Below, one piece after another: positions 7,136-16,262 of a stretch of DNA of 64,000 nt. Location: the NCBI GenBank assembly GCA_963931635.1, contig OZ007034.1:496001-560000 (forward strand). The letters are read 5' to 3'. Under the pieces are notes generated by a model that saw only the letters and a program-made list of their open reading frames with translations, ran no database searches and was not told the DNA's origin. Both the position numbers and the translations under genes were made by a program. The stretch is from Caccoplasma sp905210875 (GTDB lineage Bacteria; Bacteroidota; Bacteroidia; Bacteroidales; UBA11471). Numbering within the stretch: the first letter of the stretch is position 1; the number at the start of each line of letters is the position of its first letter.

Positions 7136-8005
7136 ATGAAACACGCCCTTCTTACGCCGCTACTCATCTGCTGGCTTGCAGGGAGCACGATATGGGCTCA
7201 TCCGGGACAAGAGCCCGCTGTCTCCGGCGACAGCCTTTATGTCGTCTACCTGCTCTCTGTCGTGGCTCCGCAACCCGACGTGGCCCATTACGTCAATGCT
7301 TTTGCACACCTGCTCACCGGCACTCCCTATACGGCCGGCACCCTCGACCGCGACACCGTCGAACGCCTGCAACCGGGGCTGCAAGAGACCGACTGCACAA
7401 TATTTGTAGAGACCGTCCTCGCACTGGCCCGCTGCGCCGTGCAGGGAGAAAACGCGTGGGAATCCTATTGCCGGCAACTGACCGGCCTCCGCTACCGCAA
7501 CGGCCGCCAGGACGGATATGCCTCGCGCCTGCACTATTTCAGCGACTGGATTGCCGATAACGAAAGGCGCGGCCTGGTACAAGACATTACCCGATCGCTG
7601 GGTGGCCTACCCGACACCCTGCACCTCGACTTCATGAGCCGTCATGCCGACCGCTACCCTGCCCTGCGCCGCAACCCCTCGCTTACAGACAGCATAGCCG
7701 CCCACGAACAAAGACTCAGCGGAACAGTCGTCTACTACCTGCCGGCCGAACGTCTCGACAGCGCCACACTCGCAGGCATACACAGCGGCGACATCATTGC
7801 CTTTACCACCGGCATCGCCGGACTCGACATTGCCCATGTGGGCATCGCCCTGCAAGCGGGTGGAGAGACACGTCTCATACACGCCTCGTCGACCCGGGGT
7901 CGGGTGGTCATCGAAGAGCAGCCCCTCAATACGATGATCGCCGCAAACCGCCGATTCACCGGCATACGTGTAGTGCGTCCCCTCAGCCCGCTTCGACGCG
8001 AATAG
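7136..8005 (+). CDS. Secreted DUF1460 (NlpC/P60-like) cell-wall amidase-like protein
   Basis: About 289 residues with a signal peptide (MKHALLTPLLICWLAGSTIWA). The start at 7136 was chosen because an ATG 21 bp upstream puts polar residues before the hydrophobic core. The DUF1460 fold is an NlpC/P60 relative. The probable catalytic cysteine is in QETDCTIFVET and the catalytic histidine in LDIAHVGIAL, followed by the family's LIHASSTRGRVVIEE segment. Such proteins act in the periplasm or on released muropeptides as N-acetylmuramoyl-L-alanine amidase or peptidase. It has its own promoter and stands alone between the phage-like operon and rprY. Confidence 0.85.
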   Translation: MKHALLTPLLICWLAGSTIWAHPGQEPAVSGDSLYVVYLLSVVAPQPDVAHYVNAFAHLLTGTPYTAGTLDRDTVERLQPGLQETDCTIFVETVLALARCAVQGENAWESYCRQLTGLRYRNGRQDGYASRLHYFSDWIADNERRGLVQDITRSLGGLPDTLHLDFMSRHADRYPALRRNPSLTDSIAAHEQRLSGTVVYYLPAERLDSATLAGIHSGDIIAFTTGIAGLDIAHVGIALQAGGETRLIHASSTRGRVVIEEQPLNTMIAANRRFTGIRVVRPLSPLRRE

Positions 8006-8060
8006 CTGTACATTGCATATTTTTACAATCGTTTTTTCTTCAACATCATTAAAATATTTT

Positions 8061-8068
8061 TATCTTTG
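8061..8068 (+). promoter_or_regulatory. -7 box of the rprY-rprX promoter
   Basis: TATCTTTG, 24 bp before the rprY start codon, in an A/T-rich stretch. Confidence 0.65.
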
Positions 8069-8091
8069 TCCGCGAAACAGACTCACCCCGA

Positions 8092-8781
8092 ATGGAAAAG
8101 CCGAAGATACTTGTCATCGATGATGAAGAATCCCTGTGCGAAATACTGCAATTCAACCTTGAAGTAGAAGGGTTTTCTGTCGACGTAGCCTATAACGCCG
8201 AAGAAGCTTTGAAAAAAGACATCACCCGATACGACCTCATTCTGCTCGACGTGATGATGGGAGAGACAAGCGGGTTCAAACTGGCCAAGCAACTCAAAAA
8301 CGACCCCGAAACCGCCCACATACCCATCATATTCTGCACCGCCAAAGATTCCGAAGACGACACGGTCATAGGGTTCGAAATAGGAGCCGACGACTACATT
8401 ACCAAACCTTTCTCGATACGCGAAGTCATAGCCCGGGTAAAAAGCGTGCTCCGCCGTGCGGCCATAACCGTCAACCGAGAAAAAGCCGACGACTCGGTCG
8501 CCTTCCAGGGATTGGTCTTGAACCTTCAACGCAAGACCTGCCATGTCGACGGGAAAGAGGTAAAGCTCACCAAGACCGAATTTGAAATACTCTCGCTCTT
8601 CCTGCGCCACCGCGAGACCATCTTCTCTCGGGCCGACATTCTGAGCCAGGTATGGAGCAACGACGTCATCGTGCTCGACCGCACCATCGACGTCAACATC
8701 ACCCGACTGAGAAAAAAAATTGAGCCTTACGGCAAACACATCGTCACACGACAAGGGTACGGATATGGCTTTGAAGAATAG
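8092..8781 (+). CDS. rprY: OmpR/PhoB-family response regulator RprY
   Basis: 229 residues. The receiver domain carries the acidic pair DDEE near residue 10, the phospho-acceptor Asp in LILLDVMMGE, Thr in FCTAKD and Lys in ITKPFS. A C-terminal winged-helix DNA-binding domain follows (KLTKTEFEILSLFLRH; LDRTIDVNITRLRKKI). The close match to Bacteroidales RprY and the immediately following RprX-type kinase support the symbol. In Bacteroides RprY is linked to stress and membrane/cation-related genes. The kinase gene starts inside the 3' end of this gene, so the two are co-translated. Confidence 0.9.
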   Translation: MEKPKILVIDDEESLCEILQFNLEVEGFSVDVAYNAEEALKKDITRYDLILLDVMMGETSGFKLAKQLKNDPETAHIPIIFCTAKDSEDDTVIGFEIGADDYITKPFSIREVIARVKSVLRRAAITVNREKADDSVAFQGLVLNLQRKTCHVDGKEVKLTKTEFEILSLFLRHRETIFSRADILSQVWSNDVIVLDRTIDVNITRLRKKIEPYGKHIVTRQGYGYGFEE

Positions 8782-10225
8782 AATCTCATACTCCCAACGG
8801 CTCTTTTTCCTGCTGGTGTTCTTCGCCGGCATACTCATGAGTGGCTTCGTACTTTTCCAGTACGAACGGGAAAAGCAATTCAAGGTCGAGAACCTCAACG
8901 TACAACTGCAACTGCTCAACGCCCAAATCATCGACGCCATCGAAGAAGGCCGGCCCTTCAAAGAGATTGTTTCCCACTACCAGAATCGCTATCCCGACCT
9001 GCGCCTCACCCTCATCGACACGACCGGCGAGGTACTGTACGACGCGCCCTATGCCTGGAAAGGCGACACCATACCCAATCACGGACAACGGCCCGAAGTG
9101 AAACAGGCCATCGAACGGGGCGACGGCTACACCATACGTCGCAAATCCGAAAACGAAGAAGGCGACTACTTCTATTCGGCCACGCGCATTGGCAATACCA
9201 TAATCCGCTCAGCCCTACCCTACAACATCTCGCTTACCCGCCTGCTTGCCGCCGACTACTCCTTCCTGTGGATAATGATAGGACTCACCGTAGTCATGTG
9301 CGCGCTCGGTTATTTCGCCATCAGACACATCGGACAGAGCATCAAGCGGCTGCAAGAGTTTGCCAACCTGGCCAGCCGCAACGAACGCATCGAAAACATA
9401 AAACCTTTCCCCAACGACGAATTGGGCGAAATCTCCCAACACATCGTCCAGCTCTACTCCCAACTGCAACAGACCATCGCCGACCGCAATCGCGAACACG
9501 CCATGGTACTCCACGAGGAACAGGAAAAGATAAGACTGAAACGACAACTCACCAACAACATCAACCACGAGCTCAAAACCCCGGTCAGTTCCATACAGGG
9601 ATACCTTGAAACCATCATCAACAATCCCAACATGAACGAAGAGACACGCCACCTCTTCATCGAAAAAAGCTATAAACAGAGCCAACGCCTGGGACAACTC
9701 CTGCAAGATATCTCTACCATCACCCGCATGGATGAGGCCAGCCAACTTATCGAAAAAGAGGTGGTCGACCTCAACACCATCGTCCAGGACATCATCGCCG
9801 AGGTCGCTCTGCGACCCGCCGACAAACGCATGCGGATTACCTGCAACTTCAACCGCGAACTGCCCATACTGGGCAACGCCAATCTGCTGACCTCGATATT
9901 CCGCAACCTCATCGAAAACGCCATAGCCTACTCCGGCGGACGAGACATCTTCATCAATCTCATCAAGGAGACCCCCGAAGAATACACCTTCACGTTTGCC
10001 GACAATGGCATTGGCATCGACGACCAACACCTCTCCCACATTTTCGAACGCTTCTACCGCGTAGACAAAGGCCGCTCCCGCAAACTTGGAGGGACAGGGC
10101 TCGGCCTCTCCATCGTCAAAAACGCCATTCTCTTCCACGGAGGCAACATCGAAGCCCACAATCGGTACGAAGGAGGGCTCGAATTCACGTTCACCCTTAA
10201 AAAAGCCGACGCACCGTCGACTTGA
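8765..10225 (+). CDS. rprX: Sensor histidine kinase RprX
   Basis: About 486 residues. The start at 8765 (MALKNRISYSQRLF) is preferred to an ATG at 8720 lying deep inside rprY. Order of parts: a transmembrane helix (LFFLLVFFAGILMSGFVLFQY), a ~140-residue periplasmic sensor, a second helix (FLWIMIGLTVVMCALGYFAI), HAMP-like coil, then the kinase core. The kinase core has the phospho-His box NINHELKTPVSSIQGYLE, N box NLIENAIAYSGG, and G boxes ADNGIGID and GGTGLGLSIVKN. All catalytic elements are intact. It forms the two-component pair with RprY. The phosphate transporter follows 69 bp later. Confidence 0.9.
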   Translation: MALKNRISYSQRLFFLLVFFAGILMSGFVLFQYEREKQFKVENLNVQLQLLNAQIIDAIEEGRPFKEIVSHYQNRYPDLRLTLIDTTGEVLYDAPYAWKGDTIPNHGQRPEVKQAIERGDGYTIRRKSENEEGDYFYSATRIGNTIIRSALPYNISLTRLLAADYSFLWIMIGLTVVMCALGYFAIRHIGQSIKRLQEFANLASRNERIENIKPFPNDELGEISQHIVQLYSQLQQTIADRNREHAMVLHEEQEKIRLKRQLTNNINHELKTPVSSIQGYLETIINNPNMNEETRHLFIEKSYKQSQRLGQLLQDISTITRMDEASQLIEKEVVDLNTIVQDIIAEVALRPADKRMRITCNFNRELPILGNANLLTSIFRNLIENAIAYSGGRDIFINLIKETPEEYTFTFADNGIGIDDQHLSHIFERFYRVDKGRSRKLGGTGLGLSIVKNAILFHGGNIEAHNRYEGGLEFTFTLKKADAPST

Positions 10226-10294
10226 AACTCACCGGTTCTACAAGAACAATCACACACACCATACACCGAAAAAACGACCAAAATCCTCTTTTGA

Positions 10295-12529
10295 ATGAGT
10301 CCTATATTTACCTTTATTGTTGTTGTGTTGGGACTGCTGGCCATCGCCAACATCATCGTCGGCGTAGCCAACGACGCCATCAATTTCATGAACGCCGCAT
10401 GGGGGTCGCGCGTGGCCCGTTACCGCACCATTCTCATCGTTGCCTCGGCGGGTATTCTCATCGGTACCCTCACCTCAAACGGCATGATGGAAGTGGCCCG
10501 CAGCGGTGTATTCTACCCCGAAAACTTTACTTTTCCCGAGGTCATGACCCTCTTCCTGGGCATGATGTTGGGCAACGTCATTCTCTTCAACATCTTCAAC
10601 ACCCTGGGCCTGCCCACCTCCACTACGGTGTCGATGGTCTTCGGGCTTTTGGGGGCCGCACTCGCCGTAGCCGGATACAAAATCTACATCTCACCGGAAA
10701 TCGGCATCAACAGCCTCTCCCATTACGTCAACTCAGGCAAGGCCATGGTTATCATCTCGGGTATCCTCTCGTCGGTCGTCATCGCCTTCGCCACCGGCAT
10801 CACGCTCATGTACATCTCGCGCATCATCTTCTCGTTCCGCTACGCCAAGATGATAAAGCGGTTAGGTGCACTCTGGTGCGGCATTTCGGTTACGGGAATC
10901 ATCTATTTTGCCCTCTTCAAGGGGTTGAACAACTCGGGACTCATTCCCGATGATTTCAACACCTTCGTTCACAACCACACGTTCATCTTCCTCTGCCTTC
11001 TTTGGCTTGCCGTATCGTTGGTGCTGTGGCTGTTGCAACTCCTGCGGGTCAACATCATGAAGGTTACGATACTCTCGGGAACCTTTGCTCTGGCATTGGC
11101 CTTTGCCGGCAACGACCTGGTCAACTTCATCGGTGTACCCATTGCCGGCTACAACTCTTACCAGATAGCACGCGCCGCCGGCGACGAAACCATCTACATG
11201 ACCGCATTGGCCCAACCGGCTACCGCCAACTTCACCTTGCTCATCGTGGCAGGTATCATCATGGTTGTCACCCTCTTTCTCTCCAAAGAGGCTCGTCATG
11301 TGGCCCAGACCGAACTCTCTCTCTCCTCACAGAACGAGGAGCAGGAACGTTTCAACTCAACACTCATATCGAGAGGACTTGTGCGTATGGCTCTCATCAT
11401 GAACAAGTGGTACACCCATTACGTGCCGCACCGCCTGCAACAGGCTATCGACAAGCGATTTGAACCACTTCCCCCGGAAGAGCGCAACACCGAAGCCTCG
11501 TTTGACCTCATACGCGCCATCGTCAACCTCACCTCCTCGGCTGTGCTCATCTCCATCGCCACCTCACTCAAACTGCCTCTCTCAACCACATACGTCGTGT
11601 TCATGGTTTCGATGGGCTCGTCGCTTGCCGACCGTGCCTGGGGCCGCGAAAGCGCCGTCTATCGCATCACCGGCGTGATGACCGTCATATCGGGGTGGTT
11701 CATCACCGCTTTTGTTGCCCTGCTCATCTCGTCGATATTCACACTCATACTGCTCATCGGCGGCTGGGTAGCCGTTATTCTGGCATCGGGCGTAGGTATC
11801 TACTCGGTGGTTCGCAGCTTCACCTTCCGCCAAAAACAATCCAAGAAAGCCAAGGCTCGCCAGGAGAAAAAACTCACCATATCAAAAACCGACACCACCG
11901 AAGACATTCTCTACAACTGCATCGAAGAGGTATGCCGTACAATGGAAGAGATATCTCGCATCTACAACCGTACCCTGGTGGCCGTTTTCAAGGAAAACCG
12001 CAAAGTGCTACGGGAGATGGTTACCGAGTCTAATGCCCTCTACAAAGAAGCACATACCCGCAAATACGAAGTAATCAACACGTTGCGCAAACTGAAAAAG
12101 AACCATATCAACTCGGGACACTTCTATGTACAAGTCGTCGATTACCTCTCTGAGGTTACCAAAGCGCTGATACACATTACCCGACCGGCTTTTGATCACA
12201 TCGACAACAACCACACCGGTCTCACCAAAGAACAGGTGGCCGACCTCATGCGGGTAAACGACGGTGTCGATGAAATTTTCACCCACATCAACGAAATGAT
12301 GCGCAGCAAGGACTTTACCGACCTCGACAAGGTGCTTGAAATGCGCGACCGCCTCTTCGACACCATCGTTGCCGCCATCAAGAGCCAGTTGCGCCGTATG
12401 GACGAAAAGAGCAGCACAAAGGCCTGCCTGCTCTACCTGTCGATACTTAACGAAACCAAATCGATGGTGCTGCAAGCCCGTAACCTGCTCAAAGCTCAGA
12501 GTTACTTCCTTAAAAACAAAGATGAATAA
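10295..12529 (+). CDS. PiT-family inorganic phosphate transporter fused to a DUF47/PhoU-like domain
   Basis: 744 residues. The N-terminal ~500 residues carry two PiT signature repeats, GVANDAINFMNAAWGSR near residue 23 and FAGNDLVNFIGVPIAGYNSY near residue 270, with about ten membrane helices; PiT permeases move phosphate with a cation. A basic linker (RQKQSKKAKARQEKK) leads to a helical C-terminal ~200 residues resembling the DUF47/PhoU-like regulators that in many bacteria are a separate gene next to pit. It lies 69 bp downstream of rprX and may be read from the same promoter. No Pho-box-like array is visible upstream. Confidence 0.9.
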   Translation: MSPIFTFIVVVLGLLAIANIIVGVANDAINFMNAAWGSRVARYRTILIVASAGILIGTLTSNGMMEVARSGVFYPENFTFPEVMTLFLGMMLGNVILFNIFNTLGLPTSTTVSMVFGLLGAALAVAGYKIYISPEIGINSLSHYVNSGKAMVIISGILSSVVIAFATGITLMYISRIIFSFRYAKMIKRLGALWCGISVTGIIYFALFKGLNNSGLIPDDFNTFVHNHTFIFLCLLWLAVSLVLWLLQLLRVNIMKVTILSGTFALALAFAGNDLVNFIGVPIAGYNSYQIARAAGDETIYMTALAQPATANFTLLIVAGIIMVVTLFLSKEARHVAQTELSLSSQNEEQERFNSTLISRGLVRMALIMNKWYTHYVPHRLQQAIDKRFEPLPPEERNTEASFDLIRAIVNLTSSAVLISIATSLKLPLSTTYVVFMVSMGSSLADRAWGRESAVYRITGVMTVISGWFITAFVALLISSIFTLILLIGGWVAVILASGVGIYSVVRSFTFRQKQSKKAKARQEKKLTISKTDTTEDILYNCIEEVCRTMEEISRIYNRTLVAVFKENRKVLREMVTESNALYKEAHTRKYEVINTLRKLKKNHINSGHFYVQVVDYLSEVTKALIHITRPAFDHIDNNHTGLTKEQVADLMRVNDGVDEIFTHINEMMRSKDFTDLDKVLEMRDRLFDTIVAAIKSQLRRMDEKSSTKACLLYLSILNETKSMVLQARNLLKAQSYFLKNKDE

Positions 12530-12592
12530 TGGACTCTCCGACAAGTCAACTATCAGGGTTCTCATACATCATCGCAATTATAGAATAAACTC

Positions 12593-12650
12593 TAACTATT
12601 TACGGCCGAGGGGTCTTATAACGACAGTCCCCCTCAGCCATAAATAGTTA
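12593..12650. repeat. Long imperfect inverted repeat after the phosphate transporter
   Basis: Arms 12593-12613 and 12630-12650 pair over 21 positions with two mismatches (TAACTATTTA...TAAATAGTTA outside, GAGGGG/CCCCTC inside). No T-run follows, so termination is uncertain; it may serve as an mRNA 3' stabiliser. Confidence 0.55.
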
Positions 12651-12699
12651 TCAGAAATCCATTCCGAGCTCCTTGTTATAACCCACCGGCACCCATACT

Positions 12700-12969
12700 C
12701 TCGGCTTGTAACGATCCGCGACTTGTCGGCCTCATCAACGTACTCGACGTCAATATCACGACAACCTATATACCCTCCCCCACCTCGTCGACCCTAAATA
12801 CCAGGGGCACGGCACAGGCCGGAAGCTGACCCGCCAGGTACTCGACCGATGCAACATTACCGGCACATACTGCTCGTCTCCTACGAAGACGGAATTGCCT
12901 GTTACGAATCAAGGTTTCAAGACCGGGCACGGAAAGTACCCCATGTTTGTTACCACACTCACTACATAA
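12700..12969 (+). pseudogene. Decayed GNAT-family N-acetyltransferase
   Basis: Fragments of one GNAT protein lie in order but in different frames. PRLVGLINVLDVNITTTYI is read from about 12716, TLPHLVDPKYQGHGTGRKL (the acetyl-CoA binding motif) plus TRQVLDRC follow in another frame from about 12772, LLVSYEDGIACYES lies in the third frame from about 12870, and GFKTGHGKYPMFVTT in the second frame again, ending at TAA 12967-12969. At least three frame changes are needed to join them, and no intact start was found. The YQGHGTGRKL and YEDG/FYE-like motifs make the family call fairly safe. The rest of the 530-bp gap holds two hairpins and no other gene. Confidence 0.75.
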
Positions 12970-12995
12970 GATAATAAATCTCTCCACTGCAATAT

Positions 12996-13032
12996 GCAGC
13001 AAGGCGGGAACCGATGGTCCCCGCCTTGCTGC
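12996..13032. terminator. Hairpin downstream of the Ca-ATPase gene, terminator-like
   Basis: Arms 12996-13008 and 13020-13032 (GCAGCAAGGCGGG and complement) form a perfect 13-bp stem. No T-run follows on either strand, so it may stop transcription weakly or protect the mRNA end. Confidence 0.55.
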
Positions 13033-13059
13033 GTTAAGAGCCGGTATCAAACCGGCGTA

Positions 13060-15804
13060 TCAGTATTTCACCTTGAAAAGTTTCTTCACCAGCCGGTAAA
13101 GTTCACCAAGCCACAAGATAAACGAGGTCGATACGATGATGTAAACCCAATCTATCACCGGCAGGGGCGTTACACCGAACATCGGGCCGCCCACGGTAAC
13201 GATGACAATCTGTCCCACTAGGATAATGGCGGCAACACCTACAAACGTCAAGCTGTCGGTCAGTCCGCAAAGAGCCGAGCGGTTGGTGGCAAATGCCTTG
13301 GCATTGAACATATTCCAGAACTGGAACATGACAAATACGGTAAAGAATACCGTCAACTCATAGGGTGAAAGGGTATGGGCGACATTCTCAAAGCGGAAAT
13401 AGTCGGCAAAGAAAGCCCGCACGTCAAACTGCGAAAGAGCCGTTACCTCTTCGTATTTGAAATACTGCAACAGGCCGAAAAGCAGCAGCACAAAGAAAAT
13501 GCCTATACCGATAATATCGACCGCCATCGGACGAGTGATGATGAAATCGGTCTGACGACGGGGCTTGTCTTTCATCACCCGCTCACTCGGTGGCAGCGAA
13601 GCCAGCGCCATGGCGGCAAAGGTATCCATGATGAGGTTCACCCACAACATCTGCGTAACGGTGAGCGGCGACTGAGTGCCCAGGAAAGCTCCGATAAGCA
13701 CAATGAGGCAGGCAACGACATTGACGGTCATCTGGAAGAGGAGGAAGCGCTGAATGTTCTGATAGAGCGAACGCCCCCACATCACCGCCCTCGTAATGCT
13801 GCGGAACGAGTTGTCGAGAATCGTAATGCTGCTCGCCTCCTTGGCCACTGTCGTACCGTCGCCCATTGAGAGACCCACCTGGGCGGCATTGAGGGCCGGA
13901 GCATCATTGGTGCCGTCGCCGGTAACGGCTACGACATAGCCCAACTTCTGCAAGAGACGCACCAGCCGCTCCTTGTCCATGGGGCGGGCACGGGATATAA
14001 TCTTTATGTCGGGCAGGCGACGCAAGAGCTCCTCATCGGGTGTAGCGGCAAACTGCACGCCGGTCATGAGGTTGGCATCGCCGTCGGTGGGGAGCCAAAG
14101 TCCTATCTGACGGCCTATCTCGCGGGCCGTTCCCGGGGTGTCACCGGTAACAATCTTCACCGCCACACCGGCATCGAGACACGACTGAATGGCAGCAGGC
14201 ACATCGTCGCGTACAGGGTCGGAGATGGCAACGATACCGATAAACGTGAGGTCGACGTTGCATAACCGCCCGTTGGCAAAACGGGGCTGGTCATCGTCAA
14301 GAATCTGATAGGCAAAGCCCAAGGTACGCATGGCCTGAGACTGATAGGCGAGCAGTTGCTCATCGACCGCAGCCTTGTAATCGGCCGCCGGTATCAAGCC
14401 TTGCGCCGTGAGAGCCCGACGGCTCTCTCCCAAAACTATCTCGGGGGCACCCTTGACATAAAGTACCTTTTTATCCAAAAGAGGAGACTTGACGATAGTC
14501 GCCATATATTTGCGTTCGGTCGAGAAAGTCAGTTGGTCGACTACCTCGGCGTCCTCGCGCAATGTGAGGTAATTCTCACCCTTGGCTTTCAACCACAGCA
14601 ACAGCGCACCCTCGGTGGGGTTACCGATGACACGGGGTTTATCGCCGGCCTCGTCGAGGAAGGCTGTGGAGTTGACAGCAATGCCTTCGCGTATAAGATT
14701 TCCCAATTCGTTATCGGTAAGCGAGCTGTCGCCCAAGGCCCAGAAATCGGCCTGAGCCACCTGCATCTGGTTCTTGGTAAGGGTACCGGTCTTGTCGGTG
14801 CAGATAACCGACACCGCCCCCATCGTCTCGCAGGCATGCATCTTACGCACCAGGTTGTTGGTGGCCAACATGCGTTTCATGCTCAGAGCCAGGCTCAGCA
14901 CGATGCTCATGGGTAACCCTTCGGGCACCGACACCACAACGAGGGTGATGGCTATCATGAGGGTTTGGAAGATGTAGGTGGCCGTCTCGGTCCAGTCGGG
15001 CGAGGTATTCTGCGTAAAGAACAGGACAAGCCGTGCCACGACAATCAGTGTGGCAATCGTGTAACTGGCATAGGAGATGAGACGTCCCAGCCCGTCGAGC
15101 TGACGGTTGAGGGGTGTCTTGGTATCGTTCTGTATCTGCGAGCCCTCATACACCTTGCCATATTCGGTGGCATCGCCCACGGCCGTGATGCGACACACAC
15201 CATGTCCGTCGACGACAGTGGTACCGCGCAGCACCTCGTTGGAGGGATAGGTGGCATCGGCGTCGAAATCGGCCTCGACCGTTGTCTTCGAGACCACTGG
15301 CTCGCCGGTAAGGGTCGACTCGTTGATTTGCAACGAGACACTTTCGAGCAGCACGGCATCGGCCGGCACCTCCTCGCCCAGTTCAAGCACGACAACATCG
15401 TCGACCACAACATCTTTTTTGGGTATCTCACAGATATTGCCGTTGCGAATCACCTTCACCGGAACATCGTCGTTGACCTGATTGAGGATATCAAACTTTT
15501 TGTTGGCGCTCAGCTCAAAGAAGAACCCTACCGCCGTGGCCAGTATCACCGCCACAAAGATGCCTATCGGCTCAAAAAATACTTCGGCTCCATGACCGAG
15601 GCTCACAAACTCATATACAGCCACACCTACCGAGAGCAGCAGGGCTATCAGCAATATCTTGATAATAGGGTCGTTGAATTTTTCCAGGAAAAGCAGCCAC
15701 ACCGATTTTTTCTTGGGTGGGGTCAACACATTCTCTCCATGCAAACGACGGCTCTCGACGACCTGTTCATCGGTCAAGCCCGTGTAAGTATGCTTCTGTT
15801 CCAT
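13060..15804 (-). CDS. Calcium-translocating P-type ATPase (PMCA-like)
   Basis: About 914 residues. The start at 15804 (MEQKHTYTGLTDEQV) is favoured over 15927 because the extra 41 residues run through the promoter. The protein has the cation-ATPase N-terminal segment, the actuator-domain LTGEPV loop, the TM4 ion site VVSVPEGLP, the phosphorylation motif ICTDKTGTLTKNQM, the hinge GDGTNDAPAL, and TM6 NLIMDTFAAMALA. PEGLP and NLIMDT point to a type IIB calcium pump. All catalytic residues are intact. It should export Ca2+ from the cytoplasm with one ATP per cycle. It has its own -7 box and a candidate small RNA just upstream. Confidence 0.93.
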   Translation of the reverse strand: MEQKHTYTGLTDEQVVESRRLHGENVLTPPKKKSVWLLFLEKFNDPIIKILLIALLLSVGVAVYEFVSLGHGAEVFFEPIGIFVAVILATAVGFFFELSANKKFDILNQVNDDVPVKVIRNGNICEIPKKDVVVDDVVVLELGEEVPADAVLLESVSLQINESTLTGEPVVSKTTVEADFDADATYPSNEVLRGTTVVDGHGVCRITAVGDATEYGKVYEGSQIQNDTKTPLNRQLDGLGRLISYASYTIATLIVVARLVLFFTQNTSPDWTETATYIFQTLMIAITLVVVSVPEGLPMSIVLSLALSMKRMLATNNLVRKMHACETMGAVSVICTDKTGTLTKNQMQVAQADFWALGDSSLTDNELGNLIREGIAVNSTAFLDEAGDKPRVIGNPTEGALLLWLKAKGENYLTLREDAEVVDQLTFSTERKYMATIVKSPLLDKKVLYVKGAPEIVLGESRRALTAQGLIPAADYKAAVDEQLLAYQSQAMRTLGFAYQILDDDQPRFANGRLCNVDLTFIGIVAISDPVRDDVPAAIQSCLDAGVAVKIVTGDTPGTAREIGRQIGLWLPTDGDANLMTGVQFAATPDEELLRRLPDIKIISRARPMDKERLVRLLQKLGYVVAVTGDGTNDAPALNAAQVGLSMGDGTTVAKEASSITILDNSFRSITRAVMWGRSLYQNIQRFLLFQMTVNVVACLIVLIGAFLGTQSPLTVTQMLWVNLIMDTFAAMALASLPPSERVMKDKPRRQTDFIITRPMAVDIIGIGIFFVLLLFGLLQYFKYEEVTALSQFDVRAFFADYFRFENVAHTLSPYELTVFFTVFVMFQFWNMFNAKAFATNRSALCGLTDSLTFVGVAAIILVGQIVIVTVGGPMFGVTPLPVIDWVYIIVSTSFILWLGELYRLVKKLFKVKY

Positions 15805-15840
15805 TTTACGCAAATTGTTGTTTTTAAAGATTACGTCTTG

Positions 15841-15848
15841 CAAATATA
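15841..15848 (-). promoter_or_regulatory. -7 box of the Ca-ATPase promoter
   Basis: TATATTTG on the minus strand, 36 bp upstream of the start codon at 15804. Confidence 0.6.
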
Positions 15849-15895
15849 CGCTATTTCGGGCAAAACTGTTTGCCACCAAGTCGTTAAACAATATT

Positions 15896-15913
15896 TTGTA
15901 ACAGGATTGTAAC
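15896..15913 (+). promoter_or_regulatory. Two direct TTGTAAC repeats at 11-bp period
   Basis: TTGTAAC at 15896-15902 and again at 15907-15913, separated by AGGA. This is the same half-site and spacing as in the array before the TonB receptor operon, but it is only two units and reads on the plus strand. It lies between the Ca-ATPase promoter and the small-RNA terminator. Confidence 0.4.
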
Positions 15914-15924
15914 ATCTGTTTACA

Positions 15925-16071
15925 CACAACAAAAGAGCCGCTCTTCGACAGAGAAGCTCCTTCAACACACTATAACGAAAAAACAATAACAATCCTTTAC
16001 CTGTCAAAGGAGGAAATGACTCCTACGAAACCTAAAAACAGAATCTCACAAACCTTTCATCCTCCTTTTTT
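15925..16071 (-). ncRNA. Candidate small RNA / riboregulator upstream of the Ca-ATPase
   Basis: A -7 box TACCTTTG (minus strand, 16078-16085) should start an RNA near 16071. About 120 bp later an imperfect hairpin (15935-15959) is followed by TTTTGTTG on the minus strand. Inside, AAAGGAGGA (16060-16068) is perfectly complementary to TCCTCCTTT (16006-16014). The latter can instead form a local 5-bp hairpin with AGGAG (16020-16024), so two exclusive folds exist. The GGAGG is an unusually strong ribosome-binding-like sequence for this phylum, yet only a four-codon frame (MKGL) follows directly. No protein gene fits the interval. A leader peptide RNA or a trans-acting small RNA are both possible. 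Confidence 0.45.
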
Positions 16072-16077
16072 CGTGAG

Positions 16078-16085
16078 CAAAGGTA
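16078..16085 (-). promoter_or_regulatory. -7 box of the candidate small RNA
   Basis: TACCTTTG on the minus strand, a full match to TAnnTTTG in a region with no open reading frame. Confidence 0.5.
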
Positions 16086-16226
16086 GAAGTGTTTTGTAAC
16101 AATATGATGACAAAACCGTCTCTTTTCTGTGAAATATCGGACTGTGGGCAGAGTCTTTCGACCAGGGTAAATGAATTTTTCCGTACACATTCGCCCTACG
16201 GCTCTGCTCTATTTCATTTATTTTCG

Positions 16227-16234
16227 TAATTTTG
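16227..16234 (+). promoter_or_regulatory. -7 box of the YeiH-family gene
   Basis: TAATTTTG lies 28 bp before the start codon at 16263. Confidence 0.6.
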
Positions 16235-16262
16235 CGGCTTCAAATTTTAATTCTGCATTTTT

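Noticed and set aside
12766..13050. A 94-codon minus-strand frame in the gap before the Ca-ATPase
   Set aside because: It runs through the terminator-like hairpin and over the GNAT remnant, which explains the sequence better on the other strand.
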